Counted from the first letter of the stretch, positions 20,558-30,448 are shown. The stretch is DNA of 64,000 nucleotides from Symbiodinium natans (GCA_905221605.1 CAJNDS010002278.1:62001-126000), one strand, 5' to 3'. Program-made: numbers and translations. The notes: generated by a model not told the origin, from the letters alone.

Positions 20558-20646
20558 CTCTAAACCCTAAACCCTAAACCCTAAACCCTAAACCCTAAAC
20601 CCTAAACCCTAAACCCCAAACCCTAAACCCTAAACCCTAAACCCTT
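20558..20646. repeat. CCCTAAA tract
   Basis: About twelve units. Confidence 0.95.
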
Positions 20647-20757
20647 GCTGGCCGCTGGCAGATGGATCCAAATCTTCTTCCGACTTGTCCATCGACCCTG
20701 GCTCCACACCTACTGCTGCCTGTGAGGTGGGGGGACCGGCGAAACGGCTTCCGGGGT
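20647..20757 (+). CDS. Possible exon, frame undecided
   Basis: Island between CCCTAAA upstream and TTTAGGG downstream. One frame gives DGSKSSSDLSIDPGSTPTAA; the others are also open for most of its length. Confidence 0.35.
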
Positions 20758-20762
20758 TCAGA

Positions 20763-20815
20763 GGGTTTAGGGTTTAGGGTTTAGGGTTTAGGGTTTAGGG
20801 TTTAGGGTTTAGGGT
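20763..20815. repeat. TTTAGGG tract
   Basis: About seven perfect units, followed to 20960 by degenerate TATAGGG/TGTAGGG derivatives. Confidence 0.9.
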
Positions 20816-21149
20816 CTCTAATCTAGGGTCTATAGGGTTGTAGGGTTTATAGTCAATGATCGGGTTTATAGGGTCTGTAGCTGTAGGGTGATAGGGTTTT
20901 TCGTAGGGTTCTTAGGGTCTTTCATACAGGGTCCATCGAGATATAGGGTTTAAAACCCTAAAACCCTAAGCCCTAATTAAACCCTAAACCCTAATTAAAC
21001 CCTAAACCCCTAAACCCGAGGGTTTAAAGGAGTTCATGGGATCTATAGGGTTTTTGTGATTCTCAGCACCCTGGCGATGCGCGCATCGGCTGCGCAAACA
21101 GGGGCAAGGTTATCGGTTAAGCAACCCCCGCTTTGATCTGTCAGGGGTT

Positions 21150-21240
21150 TAGGGGGGGTTTAGGGTTTAGGGTTTAGGGTGTAGGGTTTAGGGTTTCGGG
21201 TTTCGGGTTTCGGGTTTCGGGTTTCGGGTTTCGGGTTTAG
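21150..21240. repeat. TTTAGGG tract passing into TTTCGGG
   Basis: A run of TTTAGGG is followed by six TTTCGGG units in a row (21191-21232), then returns to TTTAGGG. The variant is clustered, not scattered. Confidence 0.9.
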
Positions 21241-21289
21241 GGGTCGCGAGCGCCCTTTGGGGGGGGAGGGGGGGGGGCGATGCCGCAAG

Positions 21290-21354
21290 GCCGAAGATGA
21301 TCCACGAAGAAGACCCGAATCCGGCGCCGCCCGTTCCGGACAAGGCTGGAGATG
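21290..21354 (+). CDS. Exon, acidic/proline-rich
   Basis: Acceptor TGCCGCAAG then G. Reads PKMIHEEDPNPAPPVPDK and ends at CAAG followed by GC. Unidentified. Confidence 0.4.
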
Positions 21355-21372
21355 GCTCCTGACATTCCTCAG

Positions 21373-21431
21373 GGGTTTAGGGTTTAGGGTTTAGGGTTTA
21401 GGGTTTAGGGTTTAGGGTTTAGGGTTTAGGG
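21373..21431. repeat. TTTAGGG tract
   Basis: Eight perfect units downstream of the exon at 21290. Confidence 0.95.
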
Positions 21432-21883
21432 CAAGCTTCGGTGTTCTGGGTAGGTTTGAAGCTTATCTTACACCAACCTCCCTTTTGTGGGTTTAGGGTT
21501 TAGGGTTTCGTGTTTAGGGTTTAGATTTTAGGGTTGGTTGACCTTATATTACACTAAATCCCTTTTTTAGAATCCCTACAAAGCCATGGAAGTTTAAGTT
21601 GTCTAGGCCCCCCCCCCAAACCTACCCCAGTTCTGGGGTCCAGACTTCGGTGGCCGACCTTGCGACGCACTGCAACCACCACATGAAGCAGGGTTTATAT
21701 TACTGTTATTGGTGAGTGTATATAAGGTTCCTTTTTTAAATATTGGTGAGTGTGTATATATATAAATATATAGGGTGTCCCTTTTTGGGGATACAAGAAA
21801 TATATACCCTACTTCATATATGCGCACGCAATGTTCCGAGTTGCTGCAGTTAAGAAGCAACCCCCGCTTGGATCTGTCAGGGG

Positions 21884-21950
21884 TTTCGGGTTTCGGGTTT
21901 AGGGTTTAGGGTTTAGGGTTTAGGGTTTAGGGTTTAGGGTTTAGGGTTGC
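21884..21950. repeat. TTTAGGG tract
   Basis: Preceded by GCAACCCCCGCTTGGATCTG, a sequence also found before the tract at 21150 (GCAACCCCCGCTTTGATCTG). The tract and its flank were duplicated together. Confidence 0.9.
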
Positions 21951-22299
21951 TGCACTTAAGCAGGGCATCTCGGACAGAGTAGCTTTCAATCTTTTCATTT
22001 TCGCATGCTTCAAGACTTCTTACGGGATGTACAGTCCGTGCTTTGTCCCGTGGTGGTGCAGGGTGGTTCCAGTGCATCCTGCATCGCAGACCGTCGTGGC
22101 ATTGCATGACCACTGGATTTGTCGGGTTCTTTCTGCACTCGGGTTGACAGGGTTAGTTTCCTCCCAAGAAAAACCCCAAGGTTTCCTCAGCCCTCCAAGT
22201 TTCGGGTTTAGGGTCTAGGACTTCGGGTTTTAGGGTTTACTGTAGGGCTTAGGCTTTTAGGGTTTAGCGTTAAAGGTTTAGGGTTTGAGGTTTTCTCAT

Positions 22300-22440
22300 A
22301 CGCCCTCTTACGTCGCCGAAACCTCCGCCATGAGGTGCGCGAGAGTCTCCTTCTTGGCCCCATCGATGTCCGATCGCCCGAGGAGTCCTGTACGGCCCCG
22401 CGCTCAGCACAGAGGACTTTTTTTCGGGGACTGCACGAAG
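22300..22440 (+). CDS. Exon-like ORF island
   Basis: One frame is open through the whole unique island: ALLRRRNLRHEVRESLLLGP, then IDVRSPEESCTAPRSAQR. Lies between TTTAGGG-like sequence upstream and a CCCTAAA tract downstream. Boundaries not resolved. Confidence 0.4.
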
Positions 22441-22550
22441 CCCTAGACCCTAAACCCTAAACCCTAAACCCTGAACCCTAAACCCTAAACCCCAAACCCT
22501 TCCATGATCCCCAGCTTAAAACCCGAAACCCGAACCCCTAAACCCTAAAC

Positions 22551-22661
22551 ATGTACTATTTCATCCCGAAACTCTGGATAGATGCCCTACTTTCCTGCGG
22601 GTATTCACCGACCGGCTCGTTCCGGGAGGGATCCATGCACCGGAATTAAACCCTGAGCCAG
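22551..22661 (+). CDS. Exon-like island, frame undecided
   Basis: Candidate frames: FIPKLWIDALLSCGYSPTG or RCPTFLRVFTDRLVPGG. Both look plausible. Confidence 0.3.
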
Positions 22662-23056
22662 GGCTTCGGGCTTAGGGCTTAGCGTTGAGGGTTGAGGGCT
22701 TAGGGTTGAGGGTTGAGGGTTGAGGGTTTGGGGTTTGGGGCATATACCTCCAGCACATTGGGTAGTGGTTTCTGGCGAACCCGAGGCCTTCATCCCCTCG
22801 CCCCCCCCCCCAGCCCCCCCCCCAGCCCCCCCAGGCTCCGAACCCTATAAGCACCCTAAACCCTACACCCTGAAAGCCGATAATCTATACACCCCATAAG
22901 CCCACGGAACACCAAAAACCCTTAAACCATAAACCCGAAACCCTAAACCCTCACCTACCCCTAAACCCTCAACCCTCACCTACCCTAAACCCGAAGCCCT
23001 AAACCCTCACCTACCCTAAACCTAAACCCTCAACCCTAAACCTTTTTAAACCTTTT

Positions 23057-23163
23057 CTACTAATTGCTTAAGAACCGCGAAAAAATAAAGATATTCTTCC
23101 TTATTAAGGGCAGAACAGGGATTACTATTTTATATTCTTTTGGGGTTCTTAAGCAAATAGTAG
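23057..23163. repeat. IR-6 element
   Basis: 107 bases with 20-base terminal inverted repeats, CTACTAATTGCTTAAGAACC and GGTTCTTAAGCAAATAGTAG (one mismatch). A second copy lies at 56044-56200. Confidence 0.8.
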
Positions 23164-23202
23164 TTTTTAAACCCTAAACATTGCCATCCCATGCCTTGAA
23201 AG

Positions 23203-23282
23203 GTCATTCAGAAGACTTCTCGCGAAAGCCAAAGCCGGAAGAGGAGGAGGATTCCACGTGTGTGAAGCCTCGATGTCTGCAG
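23203..23282 (+). CDS. Exon, Glu-rich
   Basis: Acceptor TTGAAAG. Reads GHSEDFSRKPKPEEEEDST then CVKPRC. Ends near CTGCAG. Preceded by CCCTAAA and followed by TTTAGGG sequence. Confidence 0.4.
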
Positions 23283-23319
23283 AGTTGAGGGTGCTTGGGT
23301 TCAGGGTCCGGGGTTCTAT

Positions 23320-23449
23320 AGGATTTAGGGTTTAGGGCTTAGGGTTTAGGGTTTAGGGTTTAGGGTTTCGGGTTCGGGGCTTGGGGCTTGGGGCTTAGGG
23401 TTTAGGGTTTAGGGTTTAGGGTTTAGGGTTCAGGGTTCAGGGTTTAGGG
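23320..23449. repeat. TTTAGGG tract with GGCTTGG variants
   Basis: Heptamers interrupted by GGGGCTTGGGGCTTGGGGCT near 23378-23396. Confidence 0.85.
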
Positions 23450-23483
23450 CATCTTCACTTAGGGCTACTATAGGATCCCTAAC

Positions 23484-23546
23484 GGGGTTTATGGCTCATA
23501 TTTTAAGGATCATATGAATTCTAAAGGGGTTTATGGTTCATAGTTT
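23484..23546. repeat. IR-7 element pieces
   Basis: GGGGTTTATGGCTCATATTT followed by a second copy of the same arm (GGGGTTTATGGTTCATAGTT). Family IR-7 has a consensus start AAACGGGTTTATGGTTCATA. Confidence 0.5.
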
Positions 23547-23662
23547 AAGGATCCGTGTACCTATATGGTATGTACTTGGGCCCTAAAGCAACTCTTTAGT
23601 AACCTCTTTGTAGTAACATCTTTAAGGAACAAGCATATTCTATACAGGTACATGGATCCTTA
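23547..23662. repeat. IR-5 element
   Basis: GGATCCGTGTACCTATATGG on the left and ACAGGTACATGGATCCTT on the right, inverted. Confidence 0.6.
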
Positions 23663-23794
23663 GGGATAGGACTTCTAATAGTACAGGAAATATGGTGACT
23701 TCTCTAGGTTAGGGCCCTTATGTGGGTACCCTAAAATCTTAACGGCCGCCTTCTACTGGTCACCCCAGAGCCGACCATAATTTAGAGAAGTGCT

Positions 23795-23862
23795 CATAGA
23801 CCCTATACTACTATAATTCCTATGAAGGTAATGTGAACCATAAACCCTTTTAGGGGTCATGC
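23795..23862. repeat. IR-7 element, reverse orientation
   Basis: ACCCTATACTACTATAATTC then GTGAACCATAAACCC; reverse complement of the copies at 29709 and 33551. Confidence 0.6.
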
Positions 23863-23925
23863 GGTCCCCAAGGTAAGGCCTGCAACCCCCTTCACCCTAA
23901 ACCCTGAACCCTCGGCCCTAAACCC

Positions 23926-23973
23926 TGCTGGCCCAAAAGTGCAAGGAGCTCCAGAATGAGCGGTGTGTCTCAG
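23926..23973 (+). CDS. Short exon, coiled-coil-like
   Basis: Reads LLAQKCKELQNERCVS and ends at CTCAG followed by GC. Upstream of series A. Confidence 0.4.
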
Positions 23974-24427
23974 GCCCTTGGAGTTTGAGCCTTGAGGGTT
24001 TAGGGCTTTCAGGGTTTTGGCGTGAAGGTTTTTTTGGTGTTTAGCGTTCAGGGTTTAGGGGTTTAAGGGATTGGGGTTTAGGTTTTACCGGGTTTAGGGT
24101 TTGGCGTTTAAGGCTTTGGGGGCTTTGAGTGTTTTAGCTTTCATCTAGGCTTAGCATGAAGGAACAAACAATCACCGCCGCAGATCCTGTACCATACGCC
24201 CCAATTCAAGACTCAACCCCCAAACATCATAAACCCGCATACATTAAAACACCAGCTGGAAGCGGAAGGCTTGAAACCCTGCTTATAGGCTTCTTGGGGG
24301 GTAGGTACCTGGGGAACCTTAGGGAAGCTTAGGGAGCCTTCGTGAGTAGTGGGGAGTAATAGGGAACCTTGGGTTACAAACCCCCCTTGAACCCTAAACC
24401 CTAAACCCTAAACCCAAAAACCTGCAG

Positions 24428-24474
24428 AGGCAACACGGCAACGCCTGCGCGTGCGCCTGGGCGTCGACGCCCAG
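24428..24474 (+). CDS. Series A exon a1
   Basis: Acceptor CCTGCAG after a CCCTAAA tract. Reads EATRQRLRVRLGVDAQ. Paralogous to EAMAIRQRLRVRLGAA at 34833: the stretch RQRLRVRLG is identical. The 3' end is uncertain. First of five exons with colinear partners in series B. Confidence 0.55.
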
Positions 24475-24707
24475 TCCTCCACGCTCATCTCAGGGAGGCC
24501 GCTTGTTTGAGGTTCAGGGGATAAGGTTGAAGCTCCCAAAGCCGTTTCAGGTAAAATCCTAACCCTAAATCCTACACCCTAAACCCTAAACCCTATGTGG
24601 GAGATTGAAGATAAACCCTGCAAGCCCTACACACCCTACGAAGCCCATACAACTTACAGACGATGCAAGCCCGATAAGCCCTACAACAACGGGCTGGCAA
24701 CTTTCAG

Positions 24708-24770
24708 CGTCCTCTCTGCATTCGCCTCCGGACCCAGAAAAGTTGAATCCTTAACCTCATCCTTCGTGCC
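24708..24770 (+). CDS. Exon-like segment
   Basis: Acceptor AACTTTCAG. Reads SVLSAFASGPRKVESLTSSF before a stop. Confidence 0.35.
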
Positions 24771-25261
24771 CTAAATCCTAAGCCCTAAACCTGAAGCCAT
24801 GAAACTGATAAACCCCCTCCCTCCCCCCGGGCCGGACATCCTGCGCGTCTAGATCAACCTATACACGGGCTTCAAGTAGTTTAGGTAGGGTTGAGGCTTC
24901 AGGCTTTGGTCTTTAGTTTTTCAGGATTTAGGGTTAGGAGGGCTGCTTCGTACTCCTCTTATGGATGAGGACGCCGTTGGGGGGGGGGGGGGGGGTAACT
25001 GCGAAGATATCCAAAACTCCAGGGACCGTGCTTAGGAAGAGACTTTCCATCATGCCGGGGGGGACGGTCTTGCGACTTGTGTGTGTGTGTGTGTGTGTGC
25101 TGGCGACCTGTCATTTGGGGTGTTGAGGGCTTAGGGTTTACGGGGTTTACGGAGTTTAGGGGTTTAGGGGGTTGAGGGAGTTTAGGGAGTTTAGGGGATT
25201 TGGAGGATGAGGTGCTTCTGCTTTAGGGGATTCATGGTTGTTCGGCTGCCTCGGCAACAAG

Positions 25262-25319
25262 GACTCTGGCGCAGCTACTCTCTGACATGGGCTTGAGTGG
25301 CTATGCTGAGGAGAAGAAG
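25262..25319 (+). CDS. Series A exon b1
   Basis: Acceptor CAACAAG then G. Reads TLAQLLSDMGLSGYAEEKK. The pattern LxxMGLxxYAE resembles the start of SAM-domain helices, and the partner at 36298 has LGLTSYTEDN. The domain assignment is a guess from the short motif. Confidence 0.55.
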
Positions 25320-25363
25320 GGGGACGCGCCGAAACCCTAGTCTAAGGAAGGTCGCTATAGTAA

Positions 25364-25455
25364 TCGGAATAATTGCCAAGAACTCCCTGATGGTCCCATA
25401 TTTTTAAACTTCGTAGCCCCCAAAAAACTTATTCTAGTTATTCAGGACGCCATAT
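25364..25455. repeat. IR-3 element
   Basis: Shares TCGGAATAATT, CCTNATGGTCCC and TCAGG(A/C)C(G/C)CCATAT-like blocks with 55184-55280 and 60317-60420. Confidence 0.55.
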
Positions 25456-25771
25456 TGCATGGCTTTACAGGGTTGTGTGGGGTATATAAGGGTTCTTCTC
25501 CAATGAAGCCGAAACTCCGCCTCGACACCTCTAACAGGCGTCGTGCCAAACCCTAAACCCAGACCCTAATCCCTAAACCCTAAACCCGCCAGGGTGCTCA
25601 GAAGAATGGTTCGACACGACGTACAATTTAACCCTAAACCGCCTAAACCCCACACCTTTCTCACCTGAAGATCCCAAAGCCTGCTGTTCTCTAGGTTCCC
25701 GAAGAATCCCAGATGGGGTTGCACAATACTCACCTACATACAAAGAAGCAGGGTTTTGTGGTTCTTCTGAT

Positions 25772-25811
25772 GCTTGGAGGTTCATGATACTTATGACCAT
25801 GAACCTCCAAG
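25772..25811. repeat. IR-4 element, minimal hairpin
   Basis: CTTGGAGGTTCATGATACTT followed at once by ATGACCATGAACCTCCAAG. The element is almost only its two arms and sits 14 bases before exon c1. Confidence 0.75.
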
Positions 25812-25825
25812 TACAGCTCTCACAG

Positions 25826-25885
25826 GAAGACATGGACCACCTCCTTAACCAGGTCGCTGACTATGTGAGCTTGCAGTTCGTGAAG
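25826..25885 (+). CDS. Series A exon c1
   Basis: Acceptor GCTCTCACAG, 60 bases, phase 0 to phase 0. Reads EDMDHLLNQVADYVSLQFVK, ending at AAG followed by GA. The partner at 37287 reads DMFRNDLVNVLADFIDLQFD: same exon ends and the same AAG|GA donor. Amphipathic helix; unidentified domain. Confidence 0.65.
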
Positions 25886-26058
25886 GACGCATGGCACAGG
25901 GTCTCAGGTTCCCTTGTAGGGCCAAAGGGGCCCTAAAAAAGGAGTTGATGGCTTCGTATGACCATGTAGTCGGAATGTCGGTAGTATAGGCGATACGACC
26001 CCGATTTTTTGGGTTCGTTTGGTGTTTTTCAAAACTACGTCGCAGGTCTAATGCAATC

Positions 26059-26275
26059 ACCCCCCCCCCCCCCCCGCCGCCCCCGCCCCGCCCCCCCCCC
26101 CCCCCCGCCGCCCTCCCCGCCCCCCACCCCCCGCCCCGCCCCCCCCCGCCCCCCCCCCCCCCCGCCGCGCCCCCGCCCCCCCCTCCCCGCCCCCCCCCCC
26201 GCCCCCCCCCCCGCCCCCCCCCCCCCCCCCCCGCCCCCCCCCCCCCCCCCCCCCGCCCCCCCCCCCGCCCCCCGG
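26059..26275. repeat. C-run tract (CCCCCCCG)n
   Basis: About 215 bases of C with scattered G. Poly-Pro and poly-Gly ORFs on the two strands are artefacts. Confidence 0.95.
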
Positions 26276-26473
26276 CCCTGGCCCCATGCTCAGTGTCAGA
26301 TAGGTGGGGGCTTCATCACTGATGATCACGTCTGTATATTACTAACATGGCTATCATGTATGCCACAGAACGAACAGGGTGCAGCGACTGCTGTGTCAGG
26401 CTTTGAGTCGCACCCTCAGGCGGCTCTGCAATTCCAAAGCCTCAACTTCATCCTTCAACCCTCAAACCCTAAT

Positions 26474-26543
26474 TAGGGGTTTAGGGTTTAGGGTTTAGGG
26501 TTTAGGGTTTAGGGTTTAGGGTTTAGGGTTTAGGGTTTAGGGA
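26474..26543. repeat. TTTAGGG tract
   Basis: Ten near-perfect units. Confidence 0.95.
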
Positions 26544-26886
26544 ACCCTGCTAAAGTTGAAACCGGAAACCTATTGTATGGGTCCAGGGCTTAGAACCACA
26601 AAAGCCTAACTTCAAAGTCGACCTAGTACTCACATGTCACCCATAAGGTATTCCTGGGCCCTTACGACGGGAGGTGGGGGGGGGGGTCTCCGGGTTTAGG
26701 GTCACTCACCTGTCATTTTTGCAAGTCCGAGGCCTAGTTTTTTGTTTTGCAGATATATGCCAGTAGTCTAACGGACCCCCCCCCCTCTCCCACCCACCGA
26801 CCCAAAAAGGAACTACAATTTGGCTTTAGGCTTGAGGTTTGACACACAAAAGAGACCTACGAAACAGGGAATTCCCAGCACAGTTC

Positions 26887-26955
26887 TCAGCACCCGACAA
26901 AGGAGGAGAGCGTTCTGACCATGCGCTCCGGGAACGTGGCCCGGCAGAGGTTGTA
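26887..26955 (+). CDS. Exon (series A interval)
   Basis: Acceptor CAGTTCTCAG. Reads HPTKEESVLTMRSGNVARQR. Ends before TTTAGGG-like sequence. Unidentified. Confidence 0.4.
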
Positions 26956-27233
26956 GGATTTAGGGCTAGTTGGGGACGTTTTTAGAATTATTGGGCTTAT
27001 AAACCCAGAACCCTTTAGGGTCTTTTGGCTTCGGGGGTCAGAATCGATTTGTGGCCTGCCGTGACTGTTGGGATTGATACTTACCTCATCGCTCAGGAAC
27101 CCTAAACCCTTAATCCCAAACCCTGAACCCTAAACCTTAAACCCTAAATACCCTAACCCTAAACCCTAAACCCTAAACCCTGTACCCTAAACCCTAAGCC
27201 CTAAACCCTAAACCCTAACCACCTTACCCTTCT

Positions 27234-27320
27234 AAGGCATTGTCGCTGGAGCTGGAAGAGGAGACGGACCTAGAAAAGGACACGCCGCAGTGGCCCTTTG
27301 ATGCAACTTGTACAGGCCCC
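27234..27320 (+). CDS. Exon, acidic (series A interval)
   Basis: After a CCCTAAA tract. Reads SKALSLELEEETDLEKDTPQ then WPFDATCTG. Confidence 0.45.
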
Positions 27321-27470
27321 CCAAAACCCTTAAACGCCTAAACCGTATTGGGTTTAGGGTTTAGGGTTTAGGGTTCAGGATTTAGGGTTTAGGGTTTAGG
27401 GTTTGGGGTTTGGGTTTTGGGTTTAGAGTTTAGGGTAGGGTTTAGGGTTTAGGGTTACCCTAAACCCTAG

Positions 27471-27580
27471 GGACTCACTGAAGGGGTAGCTGCGAATGCG
27501 AAGCACGAAAAAAGGTGCTGGCCTGAGGAGGACGACAACCAGGCTGGTCCAAGGGTGGCTGTATGCTTTCCGGCTTGGGG
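27471..27580 (+). CDS. Exon (series A interval)
   Basis: One frame open throughout: LTEGVAANAKHEKRCWPEED, then DNQAGPRVAVCFPAW. Boundaries approximate. Confidence 0.4.
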
Positions 27581-27779
27581 TTTATCTGGTTTAGGGTTTA
27601 GGGTGTAGGCTTTGGGGTGACTGACTTTAACTGCTCAACCCTAAGCCCCTCGTTCATGGGTATCAAGGGGGAGCGGGGTTTAAAGAGGTTGTCAGGGGGG
27701 CACGCATCGAGCTTGAAATGCTTCGGGTTTGTCGGGGTCTTGGGCATAAGGTGGCCCTCTGAGGCTAGTAACATGTTCC

Positions 27780-27915
27780 CTTAATATGAACTCTTAAATG
27801 GCGAGCCCAAATATACCCCTTTTATACCCTACAAACCAAGGATCCCATATGTCAGAGCCCTTTGAAGAAGGCAAGGGAGCAAAATGGGGGACAATGTAAC
27901 TACCCTTACCCTAAA
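27780..27915. repeat. IR-8 element
   Basis: AAGGATCCCATATGTCAGAG with ACAATGTAACTACCCTT; the same blocks occur at 38140-38265 and 47366-47397 and, in part, at 27957-27990. Confidence 0.5.
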
Positions 27916-28207
27916 CCCTGAACCCTACACCCTAAACCATAAACCCCAAACAAGGGACCACACTAAGGGACCATGTAGATACCCTTAAACTGGCCTAAAC
28001 CTTAGACCCTTAACCCTAGACCCTAGACCCTAACCCCAAAACACCCAACACCCAAAGCCGCACGAGTCGAGGCCCGATCTACACAATCCCAGCCCGAATC
28101 CTCCAACCGTCAACCCCGAAACCCCATACAAGGTTTAGGGTTTCGGGTTTCGGGTTTCGGGTTTCGGGTTTAGGGTAAGCCTAGGCCCCTAAACTCAACC
28201 TGCGGTA

Positions 28208-28277
28208 GGGCCGGCGCCACAGCTGGCTCTACGACTACTTGCCAAGGAGTATATGGGGACTAAGCGAACCCAACAAG
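28208..28277 (+). CDS. Exon (series A interval)
   Basis: Reads PAPQLALRLLAKEYMGTKRT then QQG, running into a TTTAGGG tract. Confidence 0.45.
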
Positions 28278-28485
28278 GGTTTAGGGTTTAGGGTTTAGGG
28301 TTTAGGTTTAGGGTTTAGGGTTGAGCGTTTAGGGTTTGGGTTTTAGGGTGTAGGGTTTTGACTATGCCGGGACTTCAGGGTTTGGCGTAGGCTTGCTGTG
28401 GGGTGATTGTAGTGTTTGTAGGGCTTCTAGGGCTTATTAGAGGGAGTCATAAACCCCTAAACCCTAAACCCTAAACCCTATAAGA

Positions 28486-28565
28486 GTTCCAAAGAAAATT
28501 CAAGTGGGATCATCACAAGGTGAAACTTGGGCTGGCGCAGATCTTAGGGAGAATTGTTGGGAGTG
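28486..28565 (+). CDS. Exon (series A interval)
   Basis: Preceded by CCCTAAA, followed by TTTAGGG. Reads FQRKFKWDHHKVKLGLAQIL then GRIVG, basic and helical. Confidence 0.5.
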
Positions 28566-28690
28566 TTTTTTTAGGGCTTATGGTTTAGGGTTTAGGGTTT
28601 AGGGTTTAGAATACCTTGTTGTGCTGAAGGGTCCAGCGACCCTGGGGCCCCCCACTTTGGAGTATAAAATCCTCCATCACCCCTCCTAGA

Positions 28691-28790
28691 TTGGGATGTT
28701 CCCCCTTATCCTAACAGCCCTTAATAGGGATTAGAGTACCCCTGATTTGAATCCCCATTAAGGACTGTTAGTATAAGAGGGACATCCCAA
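28691..28790. repeat. IR-1 element, complete, 100 bases
   Basis: Arms TTGGGATGTTCCCCCTTATC, CTAACAGCCCTTAATAGGGA and ATTAAGGACTGTTAGTATAA, GAGGGACATCCCAA. Confidence 0.9.
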
Positions 28791-28848
28791 CTTCTAAACC
28801 TGAAACCCTAAACCTCAAGCTTCCAGTAGCTTTTTCCCCAACTAACTG

Positions 28849-29205
28849 ATGCCAAAAAGCACCCCAGTTGAATTCCTTCTTGGTTCGGTGCCCTTATGCA
28901 CAATGGGAAGTTCTCTAAATCAGGGTCCCCTCATTGGGCCCCTAGACAATACGGCAGAGAATACGGCAGCTTTTATTCTAACAAGGACCCAAACAGGGAC
29001 CCTGAAGGGAGAACACCAACAGTCTAAACCTCAAACCATAAAACGGGGCATCCTGTATGAACATCCGGCCTCTGGGATTTGGGCACGGAGGGGGTGGTCT
29101 TGTAGAACCCTGAACCCTAAACGCCCAAAACTGTCAGTGATACTACTAGGAGGAATCCGGTTCGAATGGAACCCACAAAAACACACCTTCCTCCCTAATC
29201 CCTAA
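28849..29205 (+). CDS. Possible exon inside a 118-codon ORF
   Basis: The frame begins MPKSTPVEFLLGSVPLCTMG and later has KLSVILLGGIRFEWNPQK. The middle is low-quality; it probably contains one or two exons plus intron readthrough. Confidence 0.3.
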   Translation: MPKSTPVEFLLGSVPLCTMGSSLNQGPLIGPLDNTAENTAAFILTRTQTGTLKGEHQQSKPQTIKRGILYEHPASGIWARRGWSCRTLNPKRPKLSVILLGGIRFEWNPQKHTFLPNP

Positions 29206-29279
29206 TCCCTAAACCCTAAACCCTAAACCCTAAACCCTAAACCCTAAGCCTAAACCCTAAACCCTAAACCCTAAACCCC
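29203..29279. repeat. CCCTAAA tract
   Basis: About ten units. Confidence 0.95.
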
Positions 29280-29349
29280 TGGCGTTACCTAAGTAGCCCC
29301 AACGATAGGGCCCCTTAAGAGCCCATCCTTTCGTCGGGCGCAGGGTTTT

Positions 29350-29430
29350 GAGTTTAGGGTTTAGGGTTTAGGCGTTAGGGTTTAGGGTTTAGGGTTTAGG
29401 GTTTAGGGTTTAGGGTTTAGGGTTTAGGGT
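29350..29430. repeat. TTTAGGG tract
   Basis: About eleven units. It forms a C-rich/G-rich pair with the tract at 29203 around a 70-base island that has no clear frame. Confidence 0.95.
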
Positions 29431-29486
29431 GGAGGAGGATCAGACCGATTGGAAAATATTCAAGCGGTTTTGGGGGATAGCCTAGT
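29431..29486 (+). CDS. Exon (series A interval)
   Basis: Reads VEEDQTDWKIFKRFWGIA directly after a TTTAGGG tract, where TTTAGG could itself supply the AG acceptor. Confidence 0.4.
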
Positions 29487-29708
29487 GTGGAGTGCTGGGC
29501 TTGGAGTTCGAGGTCTAAGGTACAGTGTTTGCATTTCAGCGGCATCTGGCACAGTTTGTCCCAAAGCCCTGCTACGACCCTTAGGGTTGAGGGTTTAGGG
29601 TTTCGGCTTAAGGGTTTAGGGTTTAGGGTTTAGGGTTTAGAGTTTAGGGCTGAAACTCAGCACGCAGTCTGTGACTGACCGCATGCCTGACGCTTCCTTG
29701 AAGACCAC

Positions 29709-29850
29709 TTGGGCCCTAAACGGGTTTATGGTTCATAAACCTTCCTCAGAATTAGAGCTGCATGGTGTATATGACCGCTATAAACCTAAACCCGAATTCA
29801 CAGTAGAGGGTATATATGGCCCCAATGTTAGGGTTCATGTGGTCCCCAGC
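29709..29850. repeat. IR-7 element
   Basis: GGGCCCTAAACGGGTTTATG, GTTCATA, then GGTGTATATGACC and TTAGGGTTCATGTGGTCCCC. Related copies at 29957-30050 and 33551-33640. Confidence 0.6.
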
Positions 29851-29960
29851 GATTTTCCGCGTAGGAGCCAGTGGAACGTCTGCCCGGCAAATGCGCTGGT
29901 CGAGCTGCCTCTTTGGCTGATACCAGTCCCAGGGTTGCGATTCCTCTCAACAAGAACTGA
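29850..29960 (+). CDS. Possible exon
   Basis: After the IR-7 element the frame reads RRSQWNVCPANALVELPLWL then IPVPGLRFLSTRTE before a stop. Confidence 0.35.
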
Positions 29961-30190
29961 ATAGGTTTTATGGTTCACATACCCTGAGAAAGAGGTGATA
30001 GCTGTATAGGATTTATGACCACCCCAAATCTTTAGGGTTCATTGGGTTCCCAAGGTCTGGGAGCTTCATCCTACTAGCTCTGAAACGGGAATAATAGGGA
30101 AGATTTCGTAGCTCATATTCCCTATGCAACAGCCGTTTCAGGGGTTCTGTAGGAACCGACTTCCTTGTTAAGAACCGCCGGCTTATGGTT

Positions 30191-30300
30191 TTTCAGGGGT
30201 GCAGGGCCGTTCGGAGTTGCAAGATGGGTTCGGATCTTCGGGGAGGATTTGTCATTGTTCTTTCAAGGGTTGGGTGTTGTAGGAAAGCTGACCTCTTTCT
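30191..30300 (+). CDS. Possible exon
   Basis: Acceptor GGTTTTTCAG. Best frame GAGPFGVARWVRIFGEDLSL then FFQGLGVVGK; other frames are open. Confidence 0.35.
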
Positions 30301-30328
30301 CCCTAACCCTGAATCCCTACACCCTCCA

Positions 30329-30395
30329 CCCAACATTTCCTTGCTGAAGGATCATGACTCAAAGCCCCAGATTTCCAAATGCCTTTTGAAGCCCC
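30329..30395 (+). CDS. Possible exon
   Basis: Reads PNISLLKDHDSKPQISKCLL before a CCCTAAA tract. Confidence 0.35.
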
Positions 30396-30448
30396 TAACC
30401 CTAAACCCTCAACCCTAAACCCTAAACCCTAAACCCTAAAGCCTTGTC

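Noticed and set aside
26009-26476. Poly-Pro ORF (plus) and poly-Gly ORF (minus)
   Set aside because: Product of a C-run tract. Only the non-repetitive 3' part might code and it has no clear boundaries.
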